Program-made: the position numbers and the translations under genes
Assembly (NCBI RefSeq): GCF_036017915.1
Contig: NZ_CP107929.1
Span: forward strand, 3,414,001 to 3,478,000
DNA: 64,000 bases
Source of the DNA: Micromonospora sp. NBC_00421
GTDB taxonomy: Bacteria > Actinomycetota > Actinomycetes > Mycobacteriales > Micromonosporaceae
Direction: 5' to 3'
In this document: positions 27,808 to 35,464 of the stretch, one piece after another
Layout: every line of letters begins with the position of its first letter
Position numbering within the stretch: the stretch's first letter is position 1
The notes under the pieces: model-generated
Seen by the model: only the letters and a program-made list of their open reading frames with translations
Told to the model about the DNA's origin: nothing
Databases searched by the model: none

Positions 27808-28497
27808 GTGGCCACCGTGCTCCTGGTCGAAGACGACCACGTCGTCCGGGGCGCGATGCTGCGCTCGCTCAGTGAACGGGGGCACGCGGTGCACGCGGTC
27901 GGCACGGCGCTGGACGCGCTGCGCCGGGTCGCCGCCGAGACCCCCGATCTGGTCGTACTCGACCTGGGCCTGCCCGACCTGGACGGCTCGGACGCGCTGC
28001 GGATGCTCCGCGGCATCACCGACGTGCCCATCATCATCGCCACCGCCCGCGACGACGAGCAGTCGGTGGTCCGGCTGCTGCGCGCCGGTGCGGACGACTA
28101 CATGGTCAAACCGTTCACCGGCGCCCACCTCGACGCCCGGATCACCACCGTGCTGCGCCGGGTCGGCCGGGCCAGCCGTACCGTGTCCCCGGCCGTGCAC
28201 ACGGTCAGCGGGCTGCGGGTGGACGTGGGCGAGCGCAGCGCGGTGCTCGACGGGGAGCCGCTGGCGCTCACCCGCAAGGAATTCGACCTGCTGGCCTACC
28301 TGGCCGCGCGACCTGGCCGGGTGGTGTCCCGGCGGGAACTCTTGGAGGAGGTATGGCGCCAGCCGTCGGTCGGCGAGGACCAGACCATCGACGTTCACCT
28401 GTACTGGCTGCGTCGAAAGATGGGCGAGTCCGCGGCGAAGCCGCGCTACCTGCGCACCGTGCGGGGGGTGGGGTTCCGGCTGGTGGCCCCCGACTGA
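27808..28497 (+). CDS. Two-component response regulator, OmpR/PhoB family
   Basis: This 229-aa protein starts at GTG 27808 (VATVLLVEDDHVVRGAML). The receiver domain has the acidic pair EDD, the phospho-acceptor Asp in LVVLDLGLPDLDG and Lys in DYMVKPFTGAHL. The C-terminal winged helix (LTRKEFDLLAYLAARPGRVVS, RTVRGVGFRLVAPD) is of the OmpR class. The sensor kinase follows at once, so the two form a cognate pair. Confidence 0.95.
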   Translation: MATVLLVEDDHVVRGAMLRSLSERGHAVHAVGTALDALRRVAAETPDLVVLDLGLPDLDGSDALRMLRGITDVPIIIATARDDEQSVVRLLRAGADDYMVKPFTGAHLDARITTVLRRVGRASRTVSPAVHTVSGLRVDVGERSAVLDGEPLALTRKEFDLLAYLAARPGRVVSRRELLEEVWRQPSVGEDQTIDVHLYWLRRKMGESAAKPRYLRTVRGVGFRLVAPD

Positions 28498-28526
28498 GGC
28501 CGGCGCTGGCCGCCCTGACGGCCGGG

Positions 28527-29930
28527 ATGTGCGCGCTGGTCGCGCTGGCGTTCCTGGTCCCGCTCGGGCTGAGCCTGCAGGGCGAGGTACGGGACGAGGC
28601 GCTGGCCGACGCGGCGCGCCGCGGGGCGATGGTCACCGGCGCGCTCGCGGTCAGCACCGAGCCGACGGCGGTCCGCCGGGCGGTCGAGGCCACCGGGGAC
28701 GACCCGGCGACCCGACCGGTGGTGCATGGCCTGGCCGGCGAGCAGCCCGCCGGCCGGGCCTCGACCGCCGACCTGGAGCAGGCCCGGGGCGAGGCGCAGT
28801 CGCGGGTGGTCGACGTCGACGGCGGGTTGGTGCGGCTCGACCCGGTGGTGCTCGACGGCAGGGTCGCCGTGGTCGAGGTCTTCGTGCCCACCGCCGTCCT
28901 CGACGAGGGCGCGGGCGGCACCTGGTTGCTACTCGCCGGGGTGGCGGTGGCACTCGTCGGCGCGGCGGTGATCGTGGTGGACCGGGTCGCCGCACGGGCG
29001 GTCGACTCCACCCGGGGCCTGGTCCGGGCCGCGCTCGCCGTCGGCGACGGCGACCTGGGGGTACGCGTCGACCCGACCGGTCCACGCGAGCTGGCCGAGG
29101 CCGGGTACGCGTTCAACCGGATGGCCGACCGGCTGGTGGCCGCCCGTACCGACGAGCGGGAGCTGGTGGCGGACCTGTCGCACCGGCTGCGTACCCCGCT
29201 GACGGTGCTGCGGCTGGACGCCGAGGGGCTGGACTCCGACGACACCAGCGTCGGCTCGTTCAGCCCGGCGGAGTTGGACCGGCGGCGGACGATCCGGCGC
29301 ATCCGGCAGGCGATCGTCACCCTGGAGGGGGAGATCGACGTCCTCATCAAGACGACCCGCAAGGCGATCGCGCACGAGGCCGGGCCGGCCGAGTGTGACG
29401 TCAGCGAGGTGGTCCGGGACCGGATGGTGTTCTGGGCGGCGCTGGCCGGCGACCAGAACCGACCACACCGGGTCAGCGGCGCCCAGTTGCGGATTCCGGT
29501 GCCGGTGCCCAGGGCCGAGCTGGCCGCCGCCCTGGACGCGGTGATCGGCAACGTCTTCCGCTACACCCCGCAGGGCACCGCGTTCGAGGTGGCCGTCTCC
29601 CGCCGGGACGGGTACGTGGCGATCCGGATCGACGACGCCGGGCCGGGCATCGCGAACCCGGACCGGGCGTTGCGGCGCGGGAGCAGCGACCAGGGCTCGA
29701 CCGGGCTGGGGCTGGACATCGCCAGGCGGGTGGCGTTGCAGGCCAACGGTTCGGTGAGCCTGGACCGGGCCCGGCTGGGTGGGGCCAGCGTGGTGATGCT
29801 GCTGGCCGACCCGCAGGCGACCCCCCGTCAGGTCAACCGGTTCGGCCTGGTGGGCCGGATGGCGCGGGAGGCGCGGGAGCAGAAGAGCGGGGGCCGCCGC
29901 TGGCCCCGGCAACGCCCCACGGACGACTGA
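28527..29930 (+). CDS. Sensor histidine kinase
   Basis: The N-terminal helix CALVALAFLVPLGLSL and a second helix around TWLLLAGVAVALVGAAVIVV flank a short extracellular region. HAMP-like and DHp segments follow with the phospho-His in LVADLSHRLRTPLTVLRLDAEGL, and a HATPase domain with IGNVFRYTPQGT, DDAGPGI and STGLGLDIARRV. The first usual start is ATG 28527. A CTG at 28494 overlaps the regulator's stop as CTGA and would give a few more residues (LRPALAALTAG) before the first helix. The signal is unknown. Confidence 0.9.
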   Translation: MCALVALAFLVPLGLSLQGEVRDEALADAARRGAMVTGALAVSTEPTAVRRAVEATGDDPATRPVVHGLAGEQPAGRASTADLEQARGEAQSRVVDVDGGLVRLDPVVLDGRVAVVEVFVPTAVLDEGAGGTWLLLAGVAVALVGAAVIVVDRVAARAVDSTRGLVRAALAVGDGDLGVRVDPTGPRELAEAGYAFNRMADRLVAARTDERELVADLSHRLRTPLTVLRLDAEGLDSDDTSVGSFSPAELDRRRTIRRIRQAIVTLEGEIDVLIKTTRKAIAHEAGPAECDVSEVVRDRMVFWAALAGDQNRPHRVSGAQLRIPVPVPRAELAAALDAVIGNVFRYTPQGTAFEVAVSRRDGYVAIRIDDAGPGIANPDRALRRGSSDQGSTGLGLDIARRVALQANGSVSLDRARLGGASVVMLLADPQATPRQVNRFGLVGRMAREAREQKSGGRRWPRQRPTDD

Positions 29931-30238
29931 CCGGTCGCCTCCGACAGTGCCGTGGCGGCGCTGACTGTGCTGCGGTGCAAGGTTTCCTTAGATCCGGATT
30001 AACGACGGCGACGCGGGGCGCGCGGGCTGACAGGATCGTGTCCGAACCCATCAGTTCCACCGGCCTGTCGCCCCTGACACCCACCGGCCGGTGGATCGGT
30101 ACGCGCGGCGGGGGCACGGTCCCCCACACCAGTCCCCGCCGCGCGTACACCACTTCTTCCCGCTGTCACAGCCCGTTCCTGCTGTCACAGCCCCTTCCCG
30201 CTGTCACCGGCCGCCGACCCGGCCGACCCGGTCGCGGG
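29931..30238. other. Convergent spacer without a gene
   Basis: Apart from the 19-bp repeats at 30157-30210 I see no supported gene in these ~300 bases. They separate the sensor kinase (ends 29930) from the deaminase gene (ends 30239 on the minus strand). There is a slightly AT-richer patch at 29985-30005. Confidence 0.5.
30157..30210. repeat. 19-bp tandem repeat, about 2.8 copies
   Basis: TTCCCGCTGTCACAGCCCG is followed by a copy with two changes and a third partial copy. The array lies just downstream of the deaminase gene end at 30239. Confidence 0.85.
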
Positions 30239-31258
30239 TCAGCGGGTGGCCACGAGGGCGTCGATCTCGGCGGTGATCCGGGCCTTACCGGCCGGGTCGA
30301 GGAACGAGGCGGAGACCGCCTCCCGGGCCAGCGCGGCGAGCCCGTCGGGGCCGGCGTCGAGCAGCCGGGCGGCGACCGCGTACTCGTCGTTGAGGGTGGT
30401 GTTGAACATCGGCGGGTCGTCGGAGTTGATGGTGACCCGGACGCCCGCGTCGACCAGTTGCCGCAGCGGGTGCTCCTCGATCCGGGCGACCGCCCGGGTC
30501 CGCACGTTGGAGGTCGGGCAGACCTCCAACGGGATACGGTGCTCGGCCAGGTATCCGAGCAACGCCGGGTCCTGCGCGGCGGAGATGCCGTGGCCGATCC
30601 GTTCGGCGCCCAGCTCGCGCAGGGCGTCCCAGACGGTCTGCGGGCCGGTGGTCTCCCCGGCGTGCGGCACGGACCGCAGCCCGGCCGCCCGGGCCCGGTC
30701 GAAGTACGGCTTGAACTGGGGTCGGGGCACCCCGATCTCGGGCCCGCCGAGGCCGAAGCCGACCAGCCCGTCGGGGCGCTCGTCGAGGCTGATCCGCAGG
30801 GTCTCCTCGGCCGCCGGCAGCCCGGCCTCGCCGGGGATGTCGAAGCACCAGCGCAGCGCGATGCCGAAGTCGGCCTCGGCCCGTCGGCGGGCGTCCTCGA
30901 TGGCCTCGCAGAACGCCGGCGCGGGGATGCCCCGGCGCACGTGCGAGTACGGGGTTACGGTCAGCTCGGCGTACCGGACCTGCTGCCGGGCCAGTTCCCG
31001 GGCCACCTCGTGGGTGAGCAGCCAGACGTCGTCGACGTCCCGGATCAGGTCGACGACGCTGAGGTAGACCTCGATGAAGTGGGCGAAGTCGCGGAACGCG
31101 AAGTAGTCCGCGAGCGCGTCCGGGTCCGCCGGCACGGGGCTGCGTCCCTCGTGCCGGGCGGCCAGTTCGGCGACGATCCGGGGGGACGCGGAGCCCACGT
31201 GGTGCACGTGCAGCTCCACCTTGGGCAGTTCGGCGATGAAGGTGGACAGGTCGGTCAC
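30239..31258 (-). CDS. Adenosine deaminase family enzyme, possibly 6-aminodeoxyfutalosine deaminase
   Basis: This 339-aa amidohydrolase has the metal site near the N-terminus as LPKVELHVHHVGSASP, where canonical adenosine deaminases have HLDG. Catalytic SVPHAGETTGP and the metal Asp in TINSDDPPMF are present, as is EVCPTSNV. An HVHHVGSA-type member from Streptomyces (Sav2595) is known to deaminate 6-aminodeoxyfutalosine in the futalosine menaquinone route; similarity to that group is from memory. No other mqn gene is in this window. Start GTG 31258 overlaps the methyltransferase stop (GTGA). Confidence 0.85.
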   Translation of the reverse strand: MTDLSTFIAELPKVELHVHHVGSASPRIVAELAARHEGRSPVPADPDALADYFAFRDFAHFIEVYLSVVDLIRDVDDVWLLTHEVARELARQQVRYAELTVTPYSHVRRGIPAPAFCEAIEDARRRAEADFGIALRWCFDIPGEAGLPAAEETLRISLDERPDGLVGFGLGGPEIGVPRPQFKPYFDRARAAGLRSVPHAGETTGPQTVWDALRELGAERIGHGISAAQDPALLGYLAEHRIPLEVCPTSNVRTRAVARIEEHPLRQLVDAGVRVTINSDDPPMFNTTLNDEYAVAARLLDAGPDGLAALAREAVSASFLDPAGKARITAEIDALVATR

Positions 31259-32049
31259 TGCTTCTCCTCTGCACGGGCGCCGGTGCGGGCGACCACGAAG
31301 ATCCGACGGAACGGGAAGTACACCTGACCCTGCCGTACCGGGTACACGTCGGCCAGCAGAATTCCCAGCGCGGCGCGGAAGTCGGCCAGGGCGGTGTCGT
31401 CCAGCACCGCCCGGACGGGGCGCAGGGCGGTGCCGTCCAGCCAGCTCAGCACGGGGTGCTCGGCGTCGGCGGGGGCGGGCAGCCGGTGCAGGTAGGTGGT
31501 CTCCCAGGCGTCGACGGCGCAACCGGCGGCGGTCAGCGCGGCGGCGTACCCGATCGGGTCGTCGACCGGGGTCTCGCGCAGCAGCGGCCGGACGGTGGCC
31601 GACCAGCGGCGGTCGGTGGCGACCTCGCGCAGCGCCCGGTGCGAGGGGCCGGTGAAGTTGCCGGGGACCTGGAACGCCAGCCACCCACCGGGCGGCAGTT
31701 CGCCGGCCCAGCGGCGCAGCAGGGCCGGGTGGTCGGGCACCCACTGGAGCACCGCGTTGGCGACCAGGACGTCCACGTCGGGGGTGGGGTGCCAGTCGGC
31801 GACGTCACCGACCGTGAAGTCGACAGGGGCGTCGAGCATCCGGGCCCGGTCGATCATCTCCGGGGAGGAGTCGAGGCCGGCGATCCGGGCGGCCGGCCAG
31901 CGGCGGGCGAGGGTCGCGGTCAGGGTGCCCGGTCCGCAGCCGAGGTCGACCACCGCCCGCGGTCGGTCGGCGTCGACCCGGGCGAGCAGGTCGTGGAAGG
32001 GTCGGGACCGTTCGTCGCCGTAGCGCAGGTAGCTGGTCGGATCCCACAT
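31255..32049 (-). CDS. tam: Trans-aconitate 2-methyltransferase-like SAM enzyme
   Basis: This 264-aa class I methyltransferase starts MWDPTSYLRYGDERSRPFHDLL, the characteristic Tam N-terminus. Motif I is VVDLGCGPGTLT and the acidic SAM-ribose residue is in IAGLDSSPEMI. VANAVLQWVPDH and LAFQVPGNF are also typical. Tam detoxifies trans-aconitate, an inhibitor of aconitase, by methyl esterification. It heads a two-gene unit with the deaminase and is divergent from an aldo/keto reductase, with a palindrome just upstream of its start. Confidence 0.9.
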   Translation of the reverse strand: MWDPTSYLRYGDERSRPFHDLLARVDADRPRAVVDLGCGPGTLTATLARRWPAARIAGLDSSPEMIDRARMLDAPVDFTVGDVADWHPTPDVDVLVANAVLQWVPDHPALLRRWAGELPPGGWLAFQVPGNFTGPSHRALREVATDRRWSATVRPLLRETPVDDPIGYAAALTAAGCAVDAWETTYLHRLPAPADAEHPVLSWLDGTALRPVRAVLDDTALADFRAALGILLADVYPVRQGQVYFPFRRIFVVARTGARAEEKQ

Positions 32050-32058
32050 CACGGCCTC

Positions 32059-32078
32059 CAAACCGTACGTACGTTTTG
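32059..32078. promoter_or_regulatory. 20-bp near-perfect palindrome in a divergent promoter
   Basis: The self-complementary core CGTACGTACG is flanked by AAAC and TTTT, with a single mismatched pair across 20 bp. It lies 10 bp upstream of the methyltransferase start and about 57 bp before the aldo/keto reductase ATG. Its form fits a TetR- or other dimer-type operator controlling one or both genes. No regulator gene is adjacent. Confidence 0.5.
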
Positions 32079-32134
32079 TGGTGACCCTACGACCCGCGCT
32101 GCGGCTCGGCAACCTGGTCACTAGGCTCGACCGC

Positions 32135-33118
32135 ATGGAACAGCGCAGCTTCGACCGGCTCGGCCGGCAGGTGGGTGTGGTCGGTCTCGGTGCCTGGCAG
32201 CTCGGCGCGGACTGGGGACAGGTCAGCGAGGACGACGCCCTGGCCGTCCTCGCCGCCGCCGTGGACTCCGGGGTCACCTTCCTCGACACCGCCGACGTCT
32301 ACGGCGACGGCCGCAGCGAGCAGTTGATCGGGCGGTTCCTGCGGGACAATCCCGGGCACGGGCTCACCGTCGCCACCAAGATGGGTCGCCGGGTCGAGCA
32401 GACGCCGCAGGCGTACACCCTGGACAACTTCCGGGCCTGGACCGACCGGTCCCGGGCCAACCTCGGCGTGGACACCCTCGACCTGGTGCAGCTGCACTGC
32501 CCGCCGAGCGAGGTCTTCGCCGACGACCGGGTCTTCGACGGCCTCGACACCCTGGTCGCCGAGAAGCGGACCGCCGGTTACGGGGTCAGCGTCGAGACCT
32601 GCGACCAGGCGCTCACCGCGATCGCCCGGCCGGGCGTGGCAAGCGTGCAGATCATCCTGAACGCGGTCCGGCTCAAGCCCCTCGACGAGGTGCTGCCGGC
32701 CGCCGCCGCGGCCGGGGTCGGGATCATCGCCCGGGTGCCGCTGGCCAGCGGCCTGCTCTCCGGCCGGTACGACGAGCACACCACCTTCGCCGCCGACGAC
32801 CACCGCACCTACAACCGGCACGGGGAGAGCTTCGACGTCGGCGAGACCTTCTCCGGCGTCGACTTCGACCTCGGCCTGACCGTGGTCCGGCGGCTCGCCC
32901 CGCTGGTCGGCGACGGGCGCACGATGGCCCAGTTCGCCCTGCGGTGGATCGTCGACCAGCCCGGGGTGACCGTGGTCATCCCCGGTGCCCGCAGCCCGGA
33001 GCAGGCCCGGGGCAACGCCGCCGCAGCCGGCTCCCCGGCGCTGACGGCAGCCGAACTAGACACCGTCCGCTCGGTCTACGAAGAGCTGGTCCGGCCCCGG
33101 GTGCACGACCGGTGGTGA
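32135..33118 (+). CDS. Aldo/keto reductase
   Basis: This 327-aa AKR has the N-terminal hairpin RLGRQVGVVGLGAWQLG, the catalytic Asp-Tyr in FLDTADVYGDGRSEQLIG, Lys in VATKMGRR and His in DLVQLHCPP. The C-terminal cofactor site VVIPGARSPEQARGNAAA is present. It uses NADPH; the substrate is unknown. The divergent methyltransferase/deaminase operon shares its upstream region. Confidence 0.9.
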   Translation: MEQRSFDRLGRQVGVVGLGAWQLGADWGQVSEDDALAVLAAAVDSGVTFLDTADVYGDGRSEQLIGRFLRDNPGHGLTVATKMGRRVEQTPQAYTLDNFRAWTDRSRANLGVDTLDLVQLHCPPSEVFADDRVFDGLDTLVAEKRTAGYGVSVETCDQALTAIARPGVASVQIILNAVRLKPLDEVLPAAAAAGVGIIARVPLASGLLSGRYDEHTTFAADDHRTYNRHGESFDVGETFSGVDFDLGLTVVRRLAPLVGDGRTMAQFALRWIVDQPGVTVVIPGARSPEQARGNAAAAGSPALTAAELDTVRSVYEELVRPRVHDRW

Positions 33119-33206
33119 GCCACGCCGGCCGGGTCGTCGCCTCGGCGCGATCCGGCCCGCATCCTGGTGACCGGGCCGGATCGACCGGTCCACGGAAGGG
33201 GGACCG

Positions 33207-33401
33207 GTGAGAGGTTGGCTCACCCTCACCCTGGGCCTGCTGGCCGTGGTGGTCGGCGCCGTCTGGACGGTCCAGGGCCTCGGGTACGTCGGTGGCAGCG
33301 TGATGACCGACGAGCGGTTCTGGGCGTTCGTCGGGCCGCTGCTGGTGCTGGCCGGGCTGGTGCTGCTCTGGCGCGGCCTGCGCTCCCGCCGGCTGCCCTG
33401 A
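33207..33401 (+). CDS. Small two-helix membrane protein
   Basis: This 64-aa protein has two hydrophobic helices (LTLTLGLLAVVVGAVWTV and FVGPLLVLAGLVLLWRGL) and an Arg-rich C-terminus that should stay inside. It starts at GTG 33207 behind GGAAGGGGG. Similar short proteins are common in actinobacteria; no function is known. Confidence 0.75.
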   Translation: MRGWLTLTLGLLAVVVGAVWTVQGLGYVGGSVMTDERFWAFVGPLLVLAGLVLLWRGLRSRRLP

Positions 33402-33438
33402 TACCGCGCCGCGCCACCGGCCGAGGCGGCACAGCCGC

Positions 33439-33501
33439 GCTCCGGCAGCACAGCGCGCGGGAGACCGATCGCTCCGGCGGCACAGCGCGCGGGAGACCGA
33501 T
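33439..33501. repeat. 32-bp tandem duplication
   Basis: A 31-base unit (core CACAGCGCGCGGGAGACCGAT) occurs at 33439-33469 and 33471-33501 with one mismatch and a 32-bp period, in the spacer between the small membrane-protein gene and cspA. Confidence 0.85.
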
Positions 33502-33506
33502 GCGGA

Positions 33507-33537
33507 AAGCCCCGCGTCCCTCGGGGACACGGGGCTT
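33507..33537 (-). terminator. Hairpin terminator of cspA
   Basis: Outer stem AAGCCCCG/CGGGGCTT and inner stem GTCC/GGAC form a compact hairpin 55 bp past the cspA stop on the minus strand. It abuts the tandem duplication. Confidence 0.7.
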
Positions 33538-33591
33538 CTCGTCGATCCGGCTGGCCGGATCACCCGGGCCGGCAGCGCCGACCGGCTTGGC

Positions 33592-33795
33592 TCAGAGGGG
33601 GCGGACCTGCTCGGCCTGCGGACCCTTCTGACCCTGGGCGATCTCGAACTCCACCCGCTGGTTCTCCTCCAGCGAGCGGTAGCCGCTGGACTGGATGGCC
33701 GAGAAGTGGACGAACACGTCAGCACCCCCGCCGTCGACGGTGATGAAGCCGAAGCCCTTGTCAGCGTTGAACCACTTCACGGTTCCCTGCGCCAT
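33592..33795 (-). CDS. cspA: Cold-shock protein (CspA family)
   Basis: This 67-aa single OB-fold has both RNA-binding motifs: [12 protein letters not shown] (RNP1) and DVFVHFSAI (RNP2). It is an RNA chaperone that melts structured mRNA. It is preceded by a near-ideal ribosome-binding site, AAGGAGATACAC before ATG, much stronger than others in the window and consistent with high expression. Confidence 0.96.
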   Translation of the reverse strand: MAQGTVKWFNADKGFGFITVDGGGADVFVHFSAIQSSGYRSLEENQRVEFEIAQGQKGPQAEQVRPL

Positions 33796-34038
33796 GTGTA
33801 TCTCCTTCTAAAACTGGCGGCCGAGCATGCCGTGCGGCCGATTGGCCGTTTTCGAGCAGCGGAGCCTGAGGCGGCCTCCACAGTGGCAGGCTTCTCTCGA
33901 CCCACGCCATCTCGCAACAGCGGGGATTAGCAAACCACGTACCCAAAAACTCTGCACAGCCTAATCGACGAAATTCTCCGACATGTGACCTGACGGATGC
34001 CCGACGCCCGCTTGCAGGGTCGCCGAAAACATGCGAAA
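33796..34038 (-). promoter_or_regulatory. cspA leader and promoter region
   Basis: This gene-free stretch upstream of cspA holds the strong ribosome-binding site (33797-33808), then CGGCCG-type inverted repeats at 33818-33848 that can fold near the start. An unusually AT-rich segment lies at about 33925-33985. The AT-rich part probably contains the promoter; I could not fix -35/-10 boxes. A structured leader would fit cold-responsive control, by analogy with other csp genes. Confidence 0.45.
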
Positions 34039-34070
34039 GGCCCCCCGACCGTCGATACGTTCGGGGGGCC
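34039..34070 (-). terminator. Hairpin terminator of the DUF4235/DUF3618/Holin-X operon
   Basis: A perfect 10-bp stem (GGCCCCCCGA/TCGGGGGGCC) with a 12-base loop is followed on the minus strand by TTTCG. It lies about 60 bp past the stop at 34132. Confidence 0.8.
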
Positions 34071-34131
34071 GACAGGCCGTCTGAGCCCAGTGTCGCGGCT
34101 GGTCGGCGGGCAGGTCGTGGTGACCGACCGG

Positions 34132-34404
34132 TCAGTCCGGCCAGCGCCCGGTCAACCGCCGCACGCCTACCGCACCGCCCCGGTCCACCGCCGCGCGGAC
34201 GACCGAGAAGATCGCCCCCTGCAATGCCGCCGCCGCGAGAATCTCGCCCCAGCGACGATCCTCGTCGGTCGGGTCGGGCGCCTCACCGTCGCCGGCGGTC
34301 GCCTTCCAGACCTGCCGGAAGATCGCCCCCGCGAGCGTGCCCGCGGCCAGCCCCAGCAGCACCCCGACCGGCTTGTACGCGGTCCTGCCGATCCCCTTGC
34401 TCAC
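34132..34404 (-). CDS. DUF4235 membrane protein
   Basis: This 90-aa protein has the family N-terminus KGIGRTAYKPVGVLLGLAAG, a first helix, a charged loop with PTDEDRRW and a second helix (EILAAAALQGAIFSVVRAAVDRGG). It is the last gene of a three-gene operon, and its start overlaps the stop of the DUF3618 gene (ATGA). The function of the family is unknown. Confidence 0.88.
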   Translation of the reverse strand: MSKGIGRTAYKPVGVLLGLAAGTLAGAIFRQVWKATAGDGEAPDPTDEDRRWGEILAAAALQGAIFSVVRAAVDRGGAVGVRRLTGRWPD

Positions 34405-34766
34405 CTACGCCTCCCCCGAACGATCAACAACACCACCACCACGGCGACCGCACCGGCCGCCACCGTCGCCCACGGCACCGGATTACGCCGGACCGCGACC
34501 CCCGTGTCGTACGCCTGCGCCCGCGCGATGTCGGCGCCCTGCGCCGCCTGGCCCCGTACCCGCGCCACGGTCAGCGCGGCCTGCTCACGCACCCGGTCCT
34601 TCGCCTGCTCCGCCGAGTCCTTCAACCGTGCCTTCACGTCGGCCTTGGCGGCCAGCATCTCCACGGTCTCGCCCAACTCCACCCGGGTCCGCCGGATCTC
34701 CTCGCGGAGCGCCTCGGTGTCACCGGTGCCGTTGCCCGCCCCGTTACTGCCTGTCGTGCCGGTCAT
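34401..34766 (-). CDS. DUF3618 membrane-anchored protein
   Basis: This 121-aa protein has the DUF3618 core ALREEIRRTRVELGETVEML, an amphipathic, coiled-coil-like middle (AKADVKARLKDSAEQAKDRV) and a C-terminal transmembrane helix ending RGRRR. It is coupled to the Holin-X gene upstream and the DUF4235 gene downstream by four-base overlaps. Confidence 0.88.
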   Translation of the reverse strand: MTGTTGSNGAGNGTGDTEALREEIRRTRVELGETVEMLAAKADVKARLKDSAEQAKDRVREQAALTVARVRGQAAQGADIARAQAYDTGVAVRRNPVPWATVAAGAVAVVVVLLIVRGRRR

Positions 34767-35197
34767 GCCCGTCCCCTGTCCTTCACCGCGGCGGCGACGG
34801 TGTCCACGTCCGCGCGGACGCTGCGGACCGTCGCCTCCGGCATCGGGGGGACCGCCTGGCTGACCTGCTTCTTCCCGACCAGGGCGAGCACCCCGGCGAT
34901 GAGGAAGAGCACCACCGCCACGATCAGCGCCGCCGCCCAGGCGGGCAGCACCAGGGCCAGCAGCAGGATCGCGGCGGCGACCAGCGCGCCGAGCCCGTAC
35001 AGGGCCAGTGCCCCGCCCCCGCCGAAGAGGCCGATCCCGATCCCGGCGTGCTTGCCCTTCTGGGTCAGCTCCGCCCGGGCCAGGGCCAGCTCGTCCCGGA
35101 CCAGTCGGGAAACCTGCTCCGTGGCCCGCTGCACCAGCTCGGCGGTGGACGGTTCGCTCCCGGTCCGGGACGTGTGGTGGTTCGCGACGTCAGCCAT
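34763..35197 (-). CDS. Holin-X / phage-holin-like family membrane protein
   Basis: This 144-aa protein has an N-terminal helix (ELVQRATEQVSRLVRDELALARAELTQKGKH) typical of the Holin-X family and two closely spaced transmembrane helices, with a polar C-terminal helix. There is no phage context, so a housekeeping envelope role is likely despite the name. It is the first gene of the operon with DUF3618 and DUF4235. Confidence 0.88.
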   Translation of the reverse strand: MADVANHHTSRTGSEPSTAELVQRATEQVSRLVRDELALARAELTQKGKHAGIGIGLFGGGGALALYGLGALVAAAILLLALVLPAWAAALIVAVVLFLIAGVLALVGKKQVSQAVPPMPEATVRSVRADVDTVAAAVKDRGRA

Positions 35198-35328
35198 GCT
35201 GTCCTCCTTTCGTCATCACCGCGCTGTATGCCCGGAGCCGCCGTCCGTCAATCCTGCGCACGGTTACCAACCACATCTGACCCCAGGTCGGGCCGGAACG
35301 TCCGGCAAAACGCGGAAGCGGATCCGAC

Positions 35329-35360
35329 GAAGCCCCACGACCCGGGGTCGCGAGGGCTTC
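35329..35360 (-). terminator. Hairpin terminator downstream of mscS
   Basis: GAAGCCC/GGGCTTC outer and CGACCC-G-GGGTCG inner stems form a nested hairpin about 92 bp past the stop of the channel gene, before the Holin-X operon. Confidence 0.6.
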
Positions 35361-35396
35361 GAGGTGGCTCACGCCGGGCAGCCGGCACCCGATACT

Positions 35397-35464
35397 CAAC
35401 GCCGGGCGACAGCCGCCGGTGGCGCAGCGCCGGGCGACAGCTGCCGGTGGATCAGCGCCGGGCG
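35397..35464. repeat. 28-bp tandem repeat covering the mscS stop codon
   Basis: Two 28-bp copies (core CGCCGGGCGACAGC) at 35397-35424 and 35425-35452 are followed by a 12-base partial third copy that is the last coding segment of the channel gene. The end of that gene thus appears to have been duplicated outward. Confidence 0.85.

Noticed and set aside
34763..35197. Prophage remnant, because of the holin-like protein
   Set aside because: Holin-X proteins are chromosomal housekeeping membrane proteins; there is no integrase, capsid, lysin or attachment repeat nearby.
26763..35464. Short direct repeats considered as a CRISPR array
   Set aside because: Copies are tandem without unique spacers, differ in unit between sites, and no cas gene is present.
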